Assembly: GCA_028871195.1 (NCBI GenBank)
Contig: JAGWNT010000047.1
Span: forward strand, 1 to 28,743
Reading direction: 5' to 3'
DNA length: 28,743 nucleotides
DNA from: REEB85 sp018971455
Lineage (GTDB): Bacteria > Pseudomonadota > Alphaproteobacteria > Acetobacterales > Acetobacteraceae
The translations under genes were made by a program, and so were the position numbers. The notes below the pieces were generated by a model. The model made no database searches. It was not told the origin of the DNA and saw nothing but the letters and a program-made list of their open reading frames with translations. This document shows positions 18,286 through 24,945 of this stretch, piece after piece (the first letter of the stretch is position 1; the number at the start of each line of letters is the position of its first letter).

Positions 18286-19047
18286 CTAGCCTCCGGTCCC
18301 GAGATAGGCGGCGATGACGTCCGGATTCTCGCGGATTTCGCGCGGTGTGCCCTCGGCGAGGCGGCGGCCATAATTGAGCACGAGGATGCGGTCGGAGATG
18401 TTCATCACGAGCTTCATGTCATGCTCGACCAGCACGACGGTAACGCCCGCCGGCGGCAGTTTCTGGATCAGCGCGTCAACCTCATGCGTTTCGGAGTCGT
18501 TGAGCCCGGCCGCCGGCTCGTCGAGCAGCAGAAGCTTCGGCTTGGCCGCGAGCGACCGCGCGATCTCGAGGCGCTTGAGCGCGCCATAGGGCATTTCGCT
18601 GGCATGCGCATCGATGTAGGCGCCGACGCCGACGAAGCGCATCAGCTCGGCCGCCTCCTCGCGGCACGCCCGATCGGCGCGGCGCAGGGTGGGCAGGTGG
18701 AACATGCCGGCGAACTGGCCGTGATTGAGGCGCAGATGTGCACCCACCATCACGTTGGCGATGGCGCTCATGTTCATGCAGATCTGCAGGTTCTGGAAGG
18801 TGCGGCTCATCCCCAGGCGCGCCAGCCGTTCCGGCGGCTGGTGGTTCGCCTCGGTGCCGGCGAAGCGCATCGTCCCGGAACTCGGCGTGTAGACGCCGGT
18901 GATCAGATTGAACAGCGTCGTCTTGCCGGCGCCGTTCGGGCCGATCACCGCGTGGATGGTGCCCGCCTCGATCTGGAAGGAGACGTCATCGACCGCCTTC
19001 ACGCCGCCGAACTCGCGGGTGAGGTGGGAGACGGCTAGCAGGCTCAT
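18286..19047 (-). CDS. livG: Branched-chain-amino-acid-type ABC importer ATPase LivG
   Basis: One of two ATPases of a Liv (HAAT) family importer in the inner membrane. The 253-residue protein has Walker A GPNGAGKTT at 36-44. The LivG-type switch region is FGGVKAVDDVSF. The ABC signature is MPYGALKRLEIARSL, where LSYG is usual, and Walker B is LLLLDEPAAGL. The C-terminal segment VLNYGRRLAEGTPREI is typical of LivG. It overlaps livM by 4 bases and is followed after 3 bases by the HHE-LivF gene, so the importer subunits are translationally linked. Position upstream of aromatic-degradation genes suggests the cargo is an aromatic acid rather than leucine. Confidence 0.93.
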   Translation of the reverse strand: MSLLAVSHLTREFGGVKAVDDVSFQIEAGTIHAVIGPNGAGKTTLFNLITGVYTPSSGTMRFAGTEANHQPPERLARLGMSRTFQNLQICMNMSAIANVMVGAHLRLNHGQFAGMFHLPTLRRADRACREEAAELMRFVGVGAYIDAHASEMPYGALKRLEIARSLAAKPKLLLLDEPAAGLNDSETHEVDALIQKLPPAGVTVVLVEHDMKLVMNISDRILVLNYGRRLAEGTPREIRENPDVIAAYLGTGG

Positions 19048-19988
19048 GCCCGCCTCCGCCGCAGGGCGAGCCGGCGCAGGGCGAGGGACGGCACCAGGCC
19101 GCGCGGCAGGAAGATCATCGTCACGATCAGGATCAGGCCGAACACCACGGTCTCGCCGCCCTCCAGCCCGGCCAGCACCTGCGGCAGCGCGGTGAGCAGG
19201 ACGGCGCCGAGAAGCGAGCCATAGATCGAGGCCATGCCGCCGATCACCACCATGGTTACCAGGGCGATGGAGTGGAAGAAATCGCTGAGCGTCGGCGTCA
19301 CGAAAGCGAGGTAATGGGCCGTCACGCTGCCCATGATGCTGGTCAGCACGGCCGAGAGCACGAAAATGCGCACCTTCGCCGCCGTCGTGTCGATGCCGGC
19401 GACGCGGGCGGCGATCTCCGAGCCGTGGATCGCCTGCAAGGCCCGCCCGGCCGGCGAATCGATGAGGTTGAGCGCGAGCCAGGTGGTGCCGAGCAGCAGC
19501 ACCGCGACCACCCAGTACCAGGCCTGCTCGCTGGCGATTTCGAAGCCGAACAGCGAGAAGTTCGGCACCGACATGCCGTCCGGCCCGCCGGTCAGCGCGA
19601 CCTCGTTGACCAGCACGATGGAAATGATGATCCCGAGGCCGAGCGTTGCCATGGCCAGGTAATGGCCCTTCAGGCGCAGGATTGGCCGCGCCACCAGCAG
19701 CGCGAGTCCGCCCGAGCCGATGGCGCCCGCCAGCATCGCCGCGGCGGACGGCCAGCCATAATTCGCGGTCAGGATCGCCGAGGCATAGGCGCCGATGCCG
19801 AGGAACCCGGCATGCCCGAGGCTGATCTGCCCGGTATAGCCGATCAGCAGGTTGAGCCCGATCACCACCACGGCGTTGATCGCCATGCGGATCGCGACAT
19901 CGAGGTAGAAATCATTCGGCAGGATGGCGGGCAGCACGGCGAGGACGACCAGCAAGGCGCCGAGGCCGAAGGAGCGGGGGAGCGGCAT
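19044..19988 (-). CDS. livM: ABC importer permease LivM
   Basis: A 314-residue integral membrane permease of the Liv importer. Hydrophobic segments are spread throughout (for example LGALLVVLAVLPAIL near the N-terminus). The LivM-conserved sequence AVVVIGLNLLIGYTGQISLG is followed by HAGFLGIGAYASAIL. The segment PILRLKGHYLAMATLGLGI and the cytoplasmic GSEIAARVAGIDTT loop, which contacts the ATPase, are present. The C-terminus ends in a run of arginines (LALRRLALRRRRA), consistent with a cytoplasmic positively charged tail. It starts 2 bases after the livH stop and overlaps livG by 4 bases. Confidence 0.93.
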   Translation of the reverse strand: MPLPRSFGLGALLVVLAVLPAILPNDFYLDVAIRMAINAVVVIGLNLLIGYTGQISLGHAGFLGIGAYASAILTANYGWPSAAAMLAGAIGSGGLALLVARPILRLKGHYLAMATLGLGIIISIVLVNEVALTGGPDGMSVPNFSLFGFEIASEQAWYWVVAVLLLGTTWLALNLIDSPAGRALQAIHGSEIAARVAGIDTTAAKVRIFVLSAVLTSIMGSVTAHYLAFVTPTLSDFFHSIALVTMVVIGGMASIYGSLLGAVLLTALPQVLAGLEGGETVVFGLILIVTMIFLPRGLVPSLALRRLALRRRRA

Positions 19989-19990
19989 GA

Positions 19991-20863
19991 TCAGACGCGC
20001 TCCGTCGTCTTGGCCCCGAACAGGCCGTTGGGCAGGAAGAACAGGACCAGCAGGATGAGCACGAAGGGCAATGCATCCTTGTAGGAGGAGGAGAGGTAGC
20101 CCGCCGTCATCGCCTCGACGATGCCAAGCAGCAGCCCGCCCGCGACGGCGCCCATGCCGCTGCCGAGCCCGCCCAGCGTGGCGGCGACGAAGCCCTTCAT
20201 GCCGAGCATGATGCCGCTGTCATAGGAGGCGCCGGTGATCGGCGCCACCAGCACGCCGCCGAGCGCGCCCAGCGCCGCGGCGAGACCGAAGCTCGCCAGC
20301 AGCACGGCGCGGGTGTTGACGCCGACGAGCTGGGCGGCGAGGCGGTTGTAGGAGGTGGCGAGCATCGCCTTGCCGGCGCGCGTGCGGCCGAAATACCAGG
20401 CCAAAGCTGCAACGGTGGCCAAGGTCGTCGCCAGAATCCACAGGCTCTGCGGCAATATGGTCGCCCCGAGGGCGGAGAACGGCGCGTCGCCGCTGAAGGA
20501 GGGCAGCGGCCGGGTGTTCTTGCCGAGGAAGATCTGCACCAGGCCGCGCATCACCAGCGAGACGCCGATGGTGATGATGATCAGCGTCGTCACATCCGCG
20601 TTCTTCGCCGGCTCGATGGCGAGTTTCTCGACGAGCAGGCCGGCGATGGCGGTCACCGCGATGGCCAGCGGCACGGCCAGCATCAACGGCACGCCATGGG
20701 CGTTGAAAAACGCCGCCGCCATGCCGCCCAGCATGATGAACTCGCCCTGGGCGAAATTGATCACGTTGCTGGCATTGTAGATCAGCGCGAAACCGAGGGC
20801 GGCGAGCGCGTAGATCGCGCCGCTGGTCACGCCGGAGAACATGAACTGGACGAACTCGGACAT
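19991..20863 (-). CDS. livH: ABC importer permease LivH
   Basis: A 290-residue membrane permease, partner of LivM. Conserved LivH features are the N-terminal SGVTSGAIYALAALGFALIY, NVINFAQGEFIMLGGM, and GLGSGMGAVAGGLLLGIVE near the C-terminus. The EAA-like loop ATSYNRLAAQLVGVNTR faces the ATPases. About eight hydrophobic segments are discernible. The start MSEFVQFMFSG at 20863 is preceded by GGAG at suitable spacing. It follows the binding-protein gene after a 57-base gap that contains a strong hairpin, an arrangement seen in many importer operons, where the binding protein is made in excess. Confidence 0.93.
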   Translation of the reverse strand: MSEFVQFMFSGVTSGAIYALAALGFALIYNASNVINFAQGEFIMLGGMAAAFFNAHGVPLMLAVPLAIAVTAIAGLLVEKLAIEPAKNADVTTLIIITIGVSLVMRGLVQIFLGKNTRPLPSFSGDAPFSALGATILPQSLWILATTLATVAALAWYFGRTRAGKAMLATSYNRLAAQLVGVNTRAVLLASFGLAAALGALGGVLVAPITGASYDSGIMLGMKGFVAATLGGLGSGMGAVAGGLLLGIVEAMTAGYLSSSYKDALPFVLILLVLFFLPNGLFGAKTTERV

Positions 20864-20887
20864 CTCAGGCCGCTCCGATCTGGTCCG

Positions 20888-20914
20888 GCGGGGGCGGCGG
20901 GTGGCCGCCCCCGC
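20888..20914. other. 11-bp GC-rich stem-loop between the binding-protein gene and livH
   Basis: The arm GCGGGGGCGGC (20888-20898) pairs perfectly with GCCGCCCCCGC (20904-20914) around the 5-base loop GGGTG. No U-run follows on the minus strand, so it is not a standard intrinsic terminator. Located just after the binding-protein stop (20921), it could protect the upstream mRNA from 3' exonucleases or cause partial termination. Either would give more binding protein than permease. Confidence 0.7.
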
Positions 20915-20920
20915 GGCGCA

Positions 20921-22078
20921 TCACTTCACCAGCGTCCAGGTGCCGTTGTGGATTTCCAGCAGCCGCGCGGCCGAGACATCGAGGCCCATATGGTCGGTGG
21001 GCGACATGTTGACGATGCCGCTGATGCCGACAAAGCCCTTGGTCTGCTCGATGGCGTCGCGCACTTTCGCCTTGTCGAAGCTGCCGGCGCGCTTGACGGC
21101 ATCGACCCAGATCTCGAAGGCGGTGTAGGTGTCGCCGCCGAAACCCGAGACCGGCTCATGGTATTTCGTGGTGTAGGCCGTCACGTAATCCTCGACGACC
21201 TTCTTCTGCGGATCACCGGCGGGCAGCTTGTCGGCGATCAGCAGCGGCGCGGAGGGCAGGCGCACGCCCTCGGCGGCCGCACCGGCCAGCTTGATGAATC
21301 CCTCGGAGGCGACGCCGTGGGACTGATAGAGCGGCATCTTCATGCCGAGCTGCGCGTAGTTCTTGGTCACCAGCGCCGGCCCTTGGCCGAAGCCGAAGAC
21401 GAACAGCGCCTGCACCGCCGGGTTGCTCTTGATTTTCGTGAGCTGGGCGGTGACGTCGGTGTCCTTCGGACCATAGGTCTCGTCGGCAACCAGCGTGATG
21501 CCGTATTTGGCGGCAACCAGCTTGGACTGCTTGCGGCCCGAAATGCCGAAGCCGGACGTCTCCGACAGCAATGCCACCTTGGTGAGCCCACGCTGCTTCA
21601 TGTCGGCAAAGACGCGCTCGGCGGCCATGCGGTCGGTATAGGGCGTCTTGAAGACCCATTTCTTCACCGGCTCGACAATCTCGACCCCGCCGGCCAGCGA
21701 AATGAACGGCACCTGCGCGCGATCGACCAGCGGGATCATCGCCATCGTGCTGCCGGTGGTGGACCCGCCGATGATGACATCGACGTGATCATTGTCGAGC
21801 AGGCGCTTGGTGAAGCCGTTCGCCTTGCCGGCCTCGCCGCCGTCGTCATAGTGCACGAGGACCAGCTTGCGGCCGAGCAGGCCGCCCTGGGCGTTGACCT
21901 GGTCGATATATAACTGCAATGTCTTCAGCTCGGGATCGCCGAGGAAGGAGGCGGGCCCGGTCACCGACAGAACCGCGCCGATCCTGACGGGCCCCTGCGC
22001 CGCGGCCGGTCCGGCCATGGCCACGGCGAAGCCGGCGGCGAGTGCCGCGCCCAGCGAATTGCGCCTGGTGATGCTCAT
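20921..22078 (-). CDS. Periplasmic substrate-binding protein of the Liv-type importer
   Basis: A 385-residue type I periplasmic binding protein (Leu/Ile/Val-binding or aromatic-binding fold). The N-terminus MSITRRNSLGAALAAGFAVA with AMAGPAAAQG is a signal peptide with a twin-arginine-like start and likely cleavage after AAAQ or near it. The mature part opens PVRIGAVLSVTGPASFLGDP, the hallmark of the family, followed by DVIIGGSTTGSTMAMIPL. The start at 22078 is supported by GGGAGAG about nine bases upstream; a longer in-frame start at 22174 would run through the promoter. As first gene of the ten-gene operon it should bind the inducing aromatic compound in the periplasm. The exact ligand cannot be read from the sequence. 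Confidence 0.92.
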   Translation of the reverse strand: MSITRRNSLGAALAAGFAVAMAGPAAAQGPVRIGAVLSVTGPASFLGDPELKTLQLYIDQVNAQGGLLGRKLVLVHYDDGGEAGKANGFTKRLLDNDHVDVIIGGSTTGSTMAMIPLVDRAQVPFISLAGGVEIVEPVKKWVFKTPYTDRMAAERVFADMKQRGLTKVALLSETSGFGISGRKQSKLVAAKYGITLVADETYGPKDTDVTAQLTKIKSNPAVQALFVFGFGQGPALVTKNYAQLGMKMPLYQSHGVASEGFIKLAGAAAEGVRLPSAPLLIADKLPAGDPQKKVVEDYVTAYTTKYHEPVSGFGGDTYTAFEIWVDAVKRAGSFDKAKVRDAIEQTKGFVGISGIVNMSPTDHMGLDVSAARLLEIHNGTWTLVK

Positions 22079-22151
22079 GTCGTTTGTCTCTCCCTTTTTG
22101 CCGCGCGGCGTATTGGTATCATTCGTAACTTTGTGGATCGGACGGATCAAG

Positions 22152-22202
22152 CCTGCACGCTGTTTTGCATGCAAATTCGCATGCTGTCAAGCGTCTTGTG
22201 CG
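22152..22202. promoter_or_regulatory. Operator-like 12-bp direct repeats with GCATGC cores (site A)
   Basis: The three units GCACGCTGTTTT (22155-22166), GCATGCAAATTC (22167-22178) and GCATGCTGTCAA (22179-22190) follow each other at exactly 12 bp. A weaker fourth, GCGTCTTGTGCG, comes next. TTTGCATGCAAA (22164-22175) is also a perfect 12-bp palindrome, the sort of site FCD-type GntR dimers bind. A further GCATGCGAATTT is at 22225-22236. The array lies between the divergent importer operon and the GntR gene, and similar repeats precede the second hydroxylase operon. The GntR protein encoded next door is the obvious candidate to bind it. Confidence 0.6.
22162..22190 (-). promoter_or_regulatory. 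Putative sigma-70-type promoter of the importer/homogentisate operon
   Basis: On the minus strand a perfect consensus TTGACA (22190-22185) is followed after 17 bases by CAAAAC (22167-22162), a weak -10. The binding-protein ATG lies ~84 bases downstream. The spacer contains GCATGC twice, so a protein bound there would block RNA polymerase. The -10 is poor, so the assignment rests mainly on the -35 match and on location. Confidence 0.5.
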
Positions 22203-22224
22203 AATCATTTTTGAACACGATATT
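22196..22224 (+). promoter_or_regulatory. Possible promoter of the GntR regulator gene
   Basis: On the plus strand TTGTGC (22196-22201) is followed after 17 bases by GATATT (22219-22224), 24 bases before the regulator's ATG. Matches to consensus are moderate (3 of 6 and 4 of 6). The following GCATGCGAATTT at 22225 would allow autoregulation. A tentative call. Confidence 0.3.
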
Positions 22225-22248
22225 GCATGCGAATTTCCGGCACCGGTC

Positions 22249-22977
22249 ATGGACCATGCCGCCACCAGCCCGTTCGCGAGGGGCCACAACTTGCTGAGCA
22301 GACACGCAAACGACCTGGCCGACCTGCCGCTGGGCGAGACCGCGCGGCCGGCCCGCACGAGCCACGATGTCTATGACCGGCTGCGCCTGGCCATCGTCAC
22401 CGGCGAGATCCGCCCTAACGCCCCGCTCATCGAGGCCGACCTCGCCGGCGCCCTCAACGTCAGCCGCACGCCGATCCGCGAGAGTCTCCAGCGCCTCAGC
22501 GCCGACGGCCTCATCGTGCCGCGCAAGCGCGGCTGGGCGGTGCGGGAATATTCGCGCGAGGAGATCCAGGAGAGCTACGAGGTGCGCGCCGCGCTCGAGG
22601 GCTATGCCGCCTTCCTCGCCGCCGCCCGCGGCACCGATGCCGAACTTGCCGCCATCGCCGCCGTGCAGGCGGAGCGCGATCGCGCCGCGAGCCCCGGCCG
22701 CGAGTTCCGCGTGCGCACCAACCGCGCCTTCCATGACGGCATCATCGCCGCCGCCCGCAATGCGCGCCTGACCGAGGCGATCTTCCGCGCCGGGCAGTTC
22801 TACTTCAACGCGCGCATCGCGGCGATGACGACGGAGGAGGATTTCCGCTCCAACCAGGCCGATCACGGCCGCATCGTCCGCGCCCTGCTGGCGCGCGACG
22901 CGAGTGCCGCCGAACAGGCCATGCGCGCGCACATCCTGCACACCTTCACCGTTTTCCAGCGCCTCGGCCCGCTTTGA
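22249..22977 (+). CDS. GntR family transcriptional regulator, FadR/FCD subfamily
   Basis: A 242-residue DNA-binding regulator. The winged helix (about 38-100) has VYDRLRLAIVTGEIRPNAPL, the recognition helix region NVSRTPIRESLQRL and the wing GLIVPRKRGWAV. The C-terminal FCD domain (about 105-235) carries the putative metal/ligand-binding residues N158, H162 (NRAFHDGI), H206 (DHGRIV) and H228 (RAHI). It is transcribed divergently from the importer/homogentisate operon and next to the GCATGC repeats. It is therefore probably the ligand-responsive repressor of that operon. The ATG at 22249 has no good ribosome-binding site; an in-frame ATG at 22165 lies inside the operator and would add ~28 unconserved-looking residues. 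Its 3' end converges on the second DUF2783 gene. Confidence 0.9.
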   Translation: MDHAATSPFARGHNLLSRHANDLADLPLGETARPARTSHDVYDRLRLAIVTGEIRPNAPLIEADLAGALNVSRTPIRESLQRLSADGLIVPRKRGWAVREYSREEIQESYEVRAALEGYAAFLAAARGTDAELAAIAAVQAERDRAASPGREFRVRTNRAFHDGIIAAARNARLTEAIFRAGQFYFNARIAAMTTEEDFRSNQADHGRIVRALLARDASAAEQAMRAHILHTFTVFQRLGPL

Positions 22978-22983
22978 CCGTGC

Positions 22984-23000
22984 CGCGGGTTCACCCCGCG
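22984..23000. terminator. Small hairpin between convergent gntR and DUF2783 genes
   Basis: CGCGGG (22984-22989) pairs with CCCGCG (22995-23000) around a 5-base loop that contains the end of the DUF2783 stop codon. It lies in the 13-base convergent gap, where a bidirectional terminator is expected. No U-run follows on either strand, so terminator activity is doubtful. Confidence 0.3.
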
Positions 23001-23185
23001 ACCGGCAGATCCTCCAGCGCCACGGCCAGGCTTTCGCGAAACGTGGCGATGCCGTCCAGCCGCTGCGCGAGGAGGAGGGCGAGCTTGGCGAGCAGCAATG
23101 CCTCGCCGGAGGGCCCGACGCGGTCGATCGCCGCGGCCAGCTCGTCATAGGCGCGTTCGAGATCCTCGAAGGGCATCGTCATCAT
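22991..23185 (-). CDS. Second DUF2783-like small protein, partner of the second FAD hydroxylase
   Basis: A 64-residue helical protein, MMTMPFEDLERAYDELAAAI then LAKLALLLAQRLDG. Its core lines up with the first copy (AKLxLLLA), though overall similarity by eye is low. It overlaps the hydroxylase stop by 4 bases (ATGA). GGGGAGGA lies just before the first ATG, which is why 23185 is chosen over the in-frame ATGs at 23182 and 23176. Overlap indicates coupled translation and probably a stoichiometric partner of the flavoprotein. Family membership is inferred from size, motif and repeated neighbourhood. Confidence 0.75.
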   Translation of the reverse strand: MMTMPFEDLERAYDELAAAIDRVGPSGEALLLAKLALLLAQRLDGIATFRESLAVALEDLPVAG

Positions 23186-24876
23186 CCGGTCCTCCCCTGG
23201 CTGCGGCCCAAGGCAAGGGCCAGCACGTCGGTCACCTCTGTCGCCTCCAGCCGGCGCCAGCGCCCGGCGACGTGCATGTCCGGGCGCAGCAGATAGAAGC
23301 TGCCCGGCCCGGCGGCCAGCCGGCGGGACACCGTGCCGTGCGGATCGGCGATGGCGCCGGCGGGCGCCGCGGCGCCCGGGGCGGCGATGGTGACCAGCGT
23401 GAAGCGCGGATCGAGGGTGCCGAGGCGGGCCGCCAGATCCCGCTCGAGGGGCGCGCCATCGCTGAAATAGAGCCCGGCGAATCCCGTGCCGATATGGTCG
23501 AGCAGGTAGCTGCCATCGGCCAGATGCGCATTCACGCAGGCGCTGCCGGCCACCGCGCCGCCGCTGAACTCGCTGTCGCGCCGCCGCGCCGTCTCGCCCA
23601 GCGTCTCGCGATAGGTGTAGGGCACCATCTGCCGCGGATCGACGAAGCGGCGCACGAAATCATGCCGCAGCGCCAGCGACAGCACCGCCGCGCGCATCAG
23701 CGCCACCCCGCGCGTCGGCGGCGTCATGAAGCGCGCGCTTTTGCTGGCATTGGCGAAGACGTCGAGCGTCGCGCCGCGCCGTTCGGGCGTGTAGCTGTCG
23801 AGCAGCCCCGCCCCCGCCTGCCCGCCCAGCACGTAGCCGAGCTTCCAGCCGATGTTGAAGGCGTCGGCCAGGCCGTTGTTCAGCCCGCGCACGCCGAAGA
23901 TCGGCACGATATGCGCGCTGTCGCCGATGAAGATGGTGCGCCCGTGCGTGTAATCGTCGAGGCAGAGCGTGTTGGCCGTGTAGATGCTCCACCATTCGAG
24001 CTCCCACGGCTTGTCATGGCCGATATCCTTCAGGATGGCGCCGACGCGGGCGCGGATATTGGCCTCCTCGACGGCCGCCTCCGCGCTCTCGCCATCGCGC
24101 AGCTGATAATCGACGCGCCAGATATTGTCGGGCTGCTTGTGGATCAGCACCGTGCCGCCGGGGTTGGAGGCCGGATCGAACAGGGCGCGGCGCTCGGTGG
24201 GATAATCGTGCTCCATGCGCACATCGGCGATGACGTAGCGCCCCTCGTAATTCTCGCCCTGCAGGCGCAGGCCGAGCAGGCCGCGAACGGCGCTGCGCGC
24301 GCCATCGGCGGCGAGCACGTATTGCGCCGTCAGCGGATAGGCGCCGAGCGGCGTCTCGATGCGGAGGCGCACGCCGTCCGGCTGTTCGGCGATGGCGGAG
24401 ACCTCGCTCTCCCAGCGCGCGTCGATCAGCGGGCTGCGCGCCACCGCGTCCCACAGGTACTGCTCCAGATATTGCTGCTGGAGGTTGTACATGGGCAGGT
24501 ATTTCTCGTCGTCGCTGTGCGGCATGTCGAAGCGGTAGATTTCGCGGCCGCGGAAGAAGCTGCGCCCGCGCCGCCAGCCCAGCGACTTGGCGAGGAAGGG
24601 GGCGACGGCGCCGATCTGCTCGAAGATGTGGTAGCTCGCCCGTGCGATGCACGTCGCCCGGCTGCCGTCGTTGAAGGTCGGCTTGCGGTCGAGCAGCACG
24701 CTGCGGATGCCGTAGCGCGCCAGCGCCAGCGCCGCCGTCATGCCGACCGGGCCGCCGCCGACGATGGCGACCGGATGGGTTATGGTCTGGCCGTCCAGTT
24801 CCGGCACGGGCCGGGCGCTGAAATGCGGGTAGTGGAAGTAGAGGGATTCGAGGGGTCCCCGGCCGGCTGGTCGCAT
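23182..24876 (-). CDS. Second FAD-dependent aromatic hydroxylase (group A)
   Basis: A 564-residue flavoprotein monooxygenase. The FAD motif GGGPVG is at 40-45, the DG motif YVLAADGARSAVR at 186-198 (D191-G192), and the GD motif TIFIGDSAHIVPIFGVRG at 314-331 (G318-D319). The C-terminal thioredoxin-like domain ends with FYLLRPDMHVAGRWRRL, close to the first hydroxylase. An N-terminal extension of ~34 residues precedes the FAD motif. The ATG at 24876 has AGGAGGAG upstream; an open frame further upstream would cross the operator. The gene forms a two-gene unit with a DUF2783 partner, divergent from a LuxR-type regulator. The substrate is presumably another aromatic acid related to that of the first enzyme. 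Confidence 0.87.
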   Translation of the reverse strand: MRPAGRGPLESLYFHYPHFSARPVPELDGQTITHPVAIVGGGPVGMTAALALARYGIRSVLLDRKPTFNDGSRATCIARASYHIFEQIGAVAPFLAKSLGWRRGRSFFRGREIYRFDMPHSDDEKYLPMYNLQQQYLEQYLWDAVARSPLIDARWESEVSAIAEQPDGVRLRIETPLGAYPLTAQYVLAADGARSAVRGLLGLRLQGENYEGRYVIADVRMEHDYPTERRALFDPASNPGGTVLIHKQPDNIWRVDYQLRDGESAEAAVEEANIRARVGAILKDIGHDKPWELEWWSIYTANTLCLDDYTHGRTIFIGDSAHIVPIFGVRGLNNGLADAFNIGWKLGYVLGGQAGAGLLDSYTPERRGATLDVFANASKSARFMTPPTRGVALMRAAVLSLALRHDFVRRFVDPRQMVPYTYRETLGETARRRDSEFSGGAVAGSACVNAHLADGSYLLDHIGTGFAGLYFSDGAPLERDLAARLGTLDPRFTLVTIAAPGAAAPAGAIADPHGTVSRRLAAGPGSFYLLRPDMHVAGRWRRLEATEVTDVLALALGRSQGRTG

Positions 24877-24887
24877 GCTCGTCTCCT

Positions 24888-24945
24888 CCTGCACGCCATC
24901 TGTTTTTTTGCATGCTGTTGTGCATGCCGTTGCGGATGCTATTCT
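24888..24945. promoter_or_regulatory. Operator-like 12-bp direct repeats with GCATGC cores (site B)
   Basis: The three units GCATGCTGTTGT (24910-24921), GCATGCCGTTGC (24922-24933) and GGATGCTATTCT (24934-24945) repeat at 12 bp. They are preceded by CCTGCACGC (24888-24896) and CTGTTTTTTT, as at site A (22152-22166), with small indels. The orientation relative to the hydroxylase operon is the same at both sites. The CCTGC end overlaps the ribosome-binding site of the hydroxylase gene, so that part of the match may reflect translation signals. The array is probably bound by the same regulator as site A. Confidence 0.55.

Noticed and set aside
20888..20914. Stem-loop considered as an intrinsic terminator
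   Set aside because: No U-run follows on the transcribed strand, and the permease genes just downstream need the same transcript.
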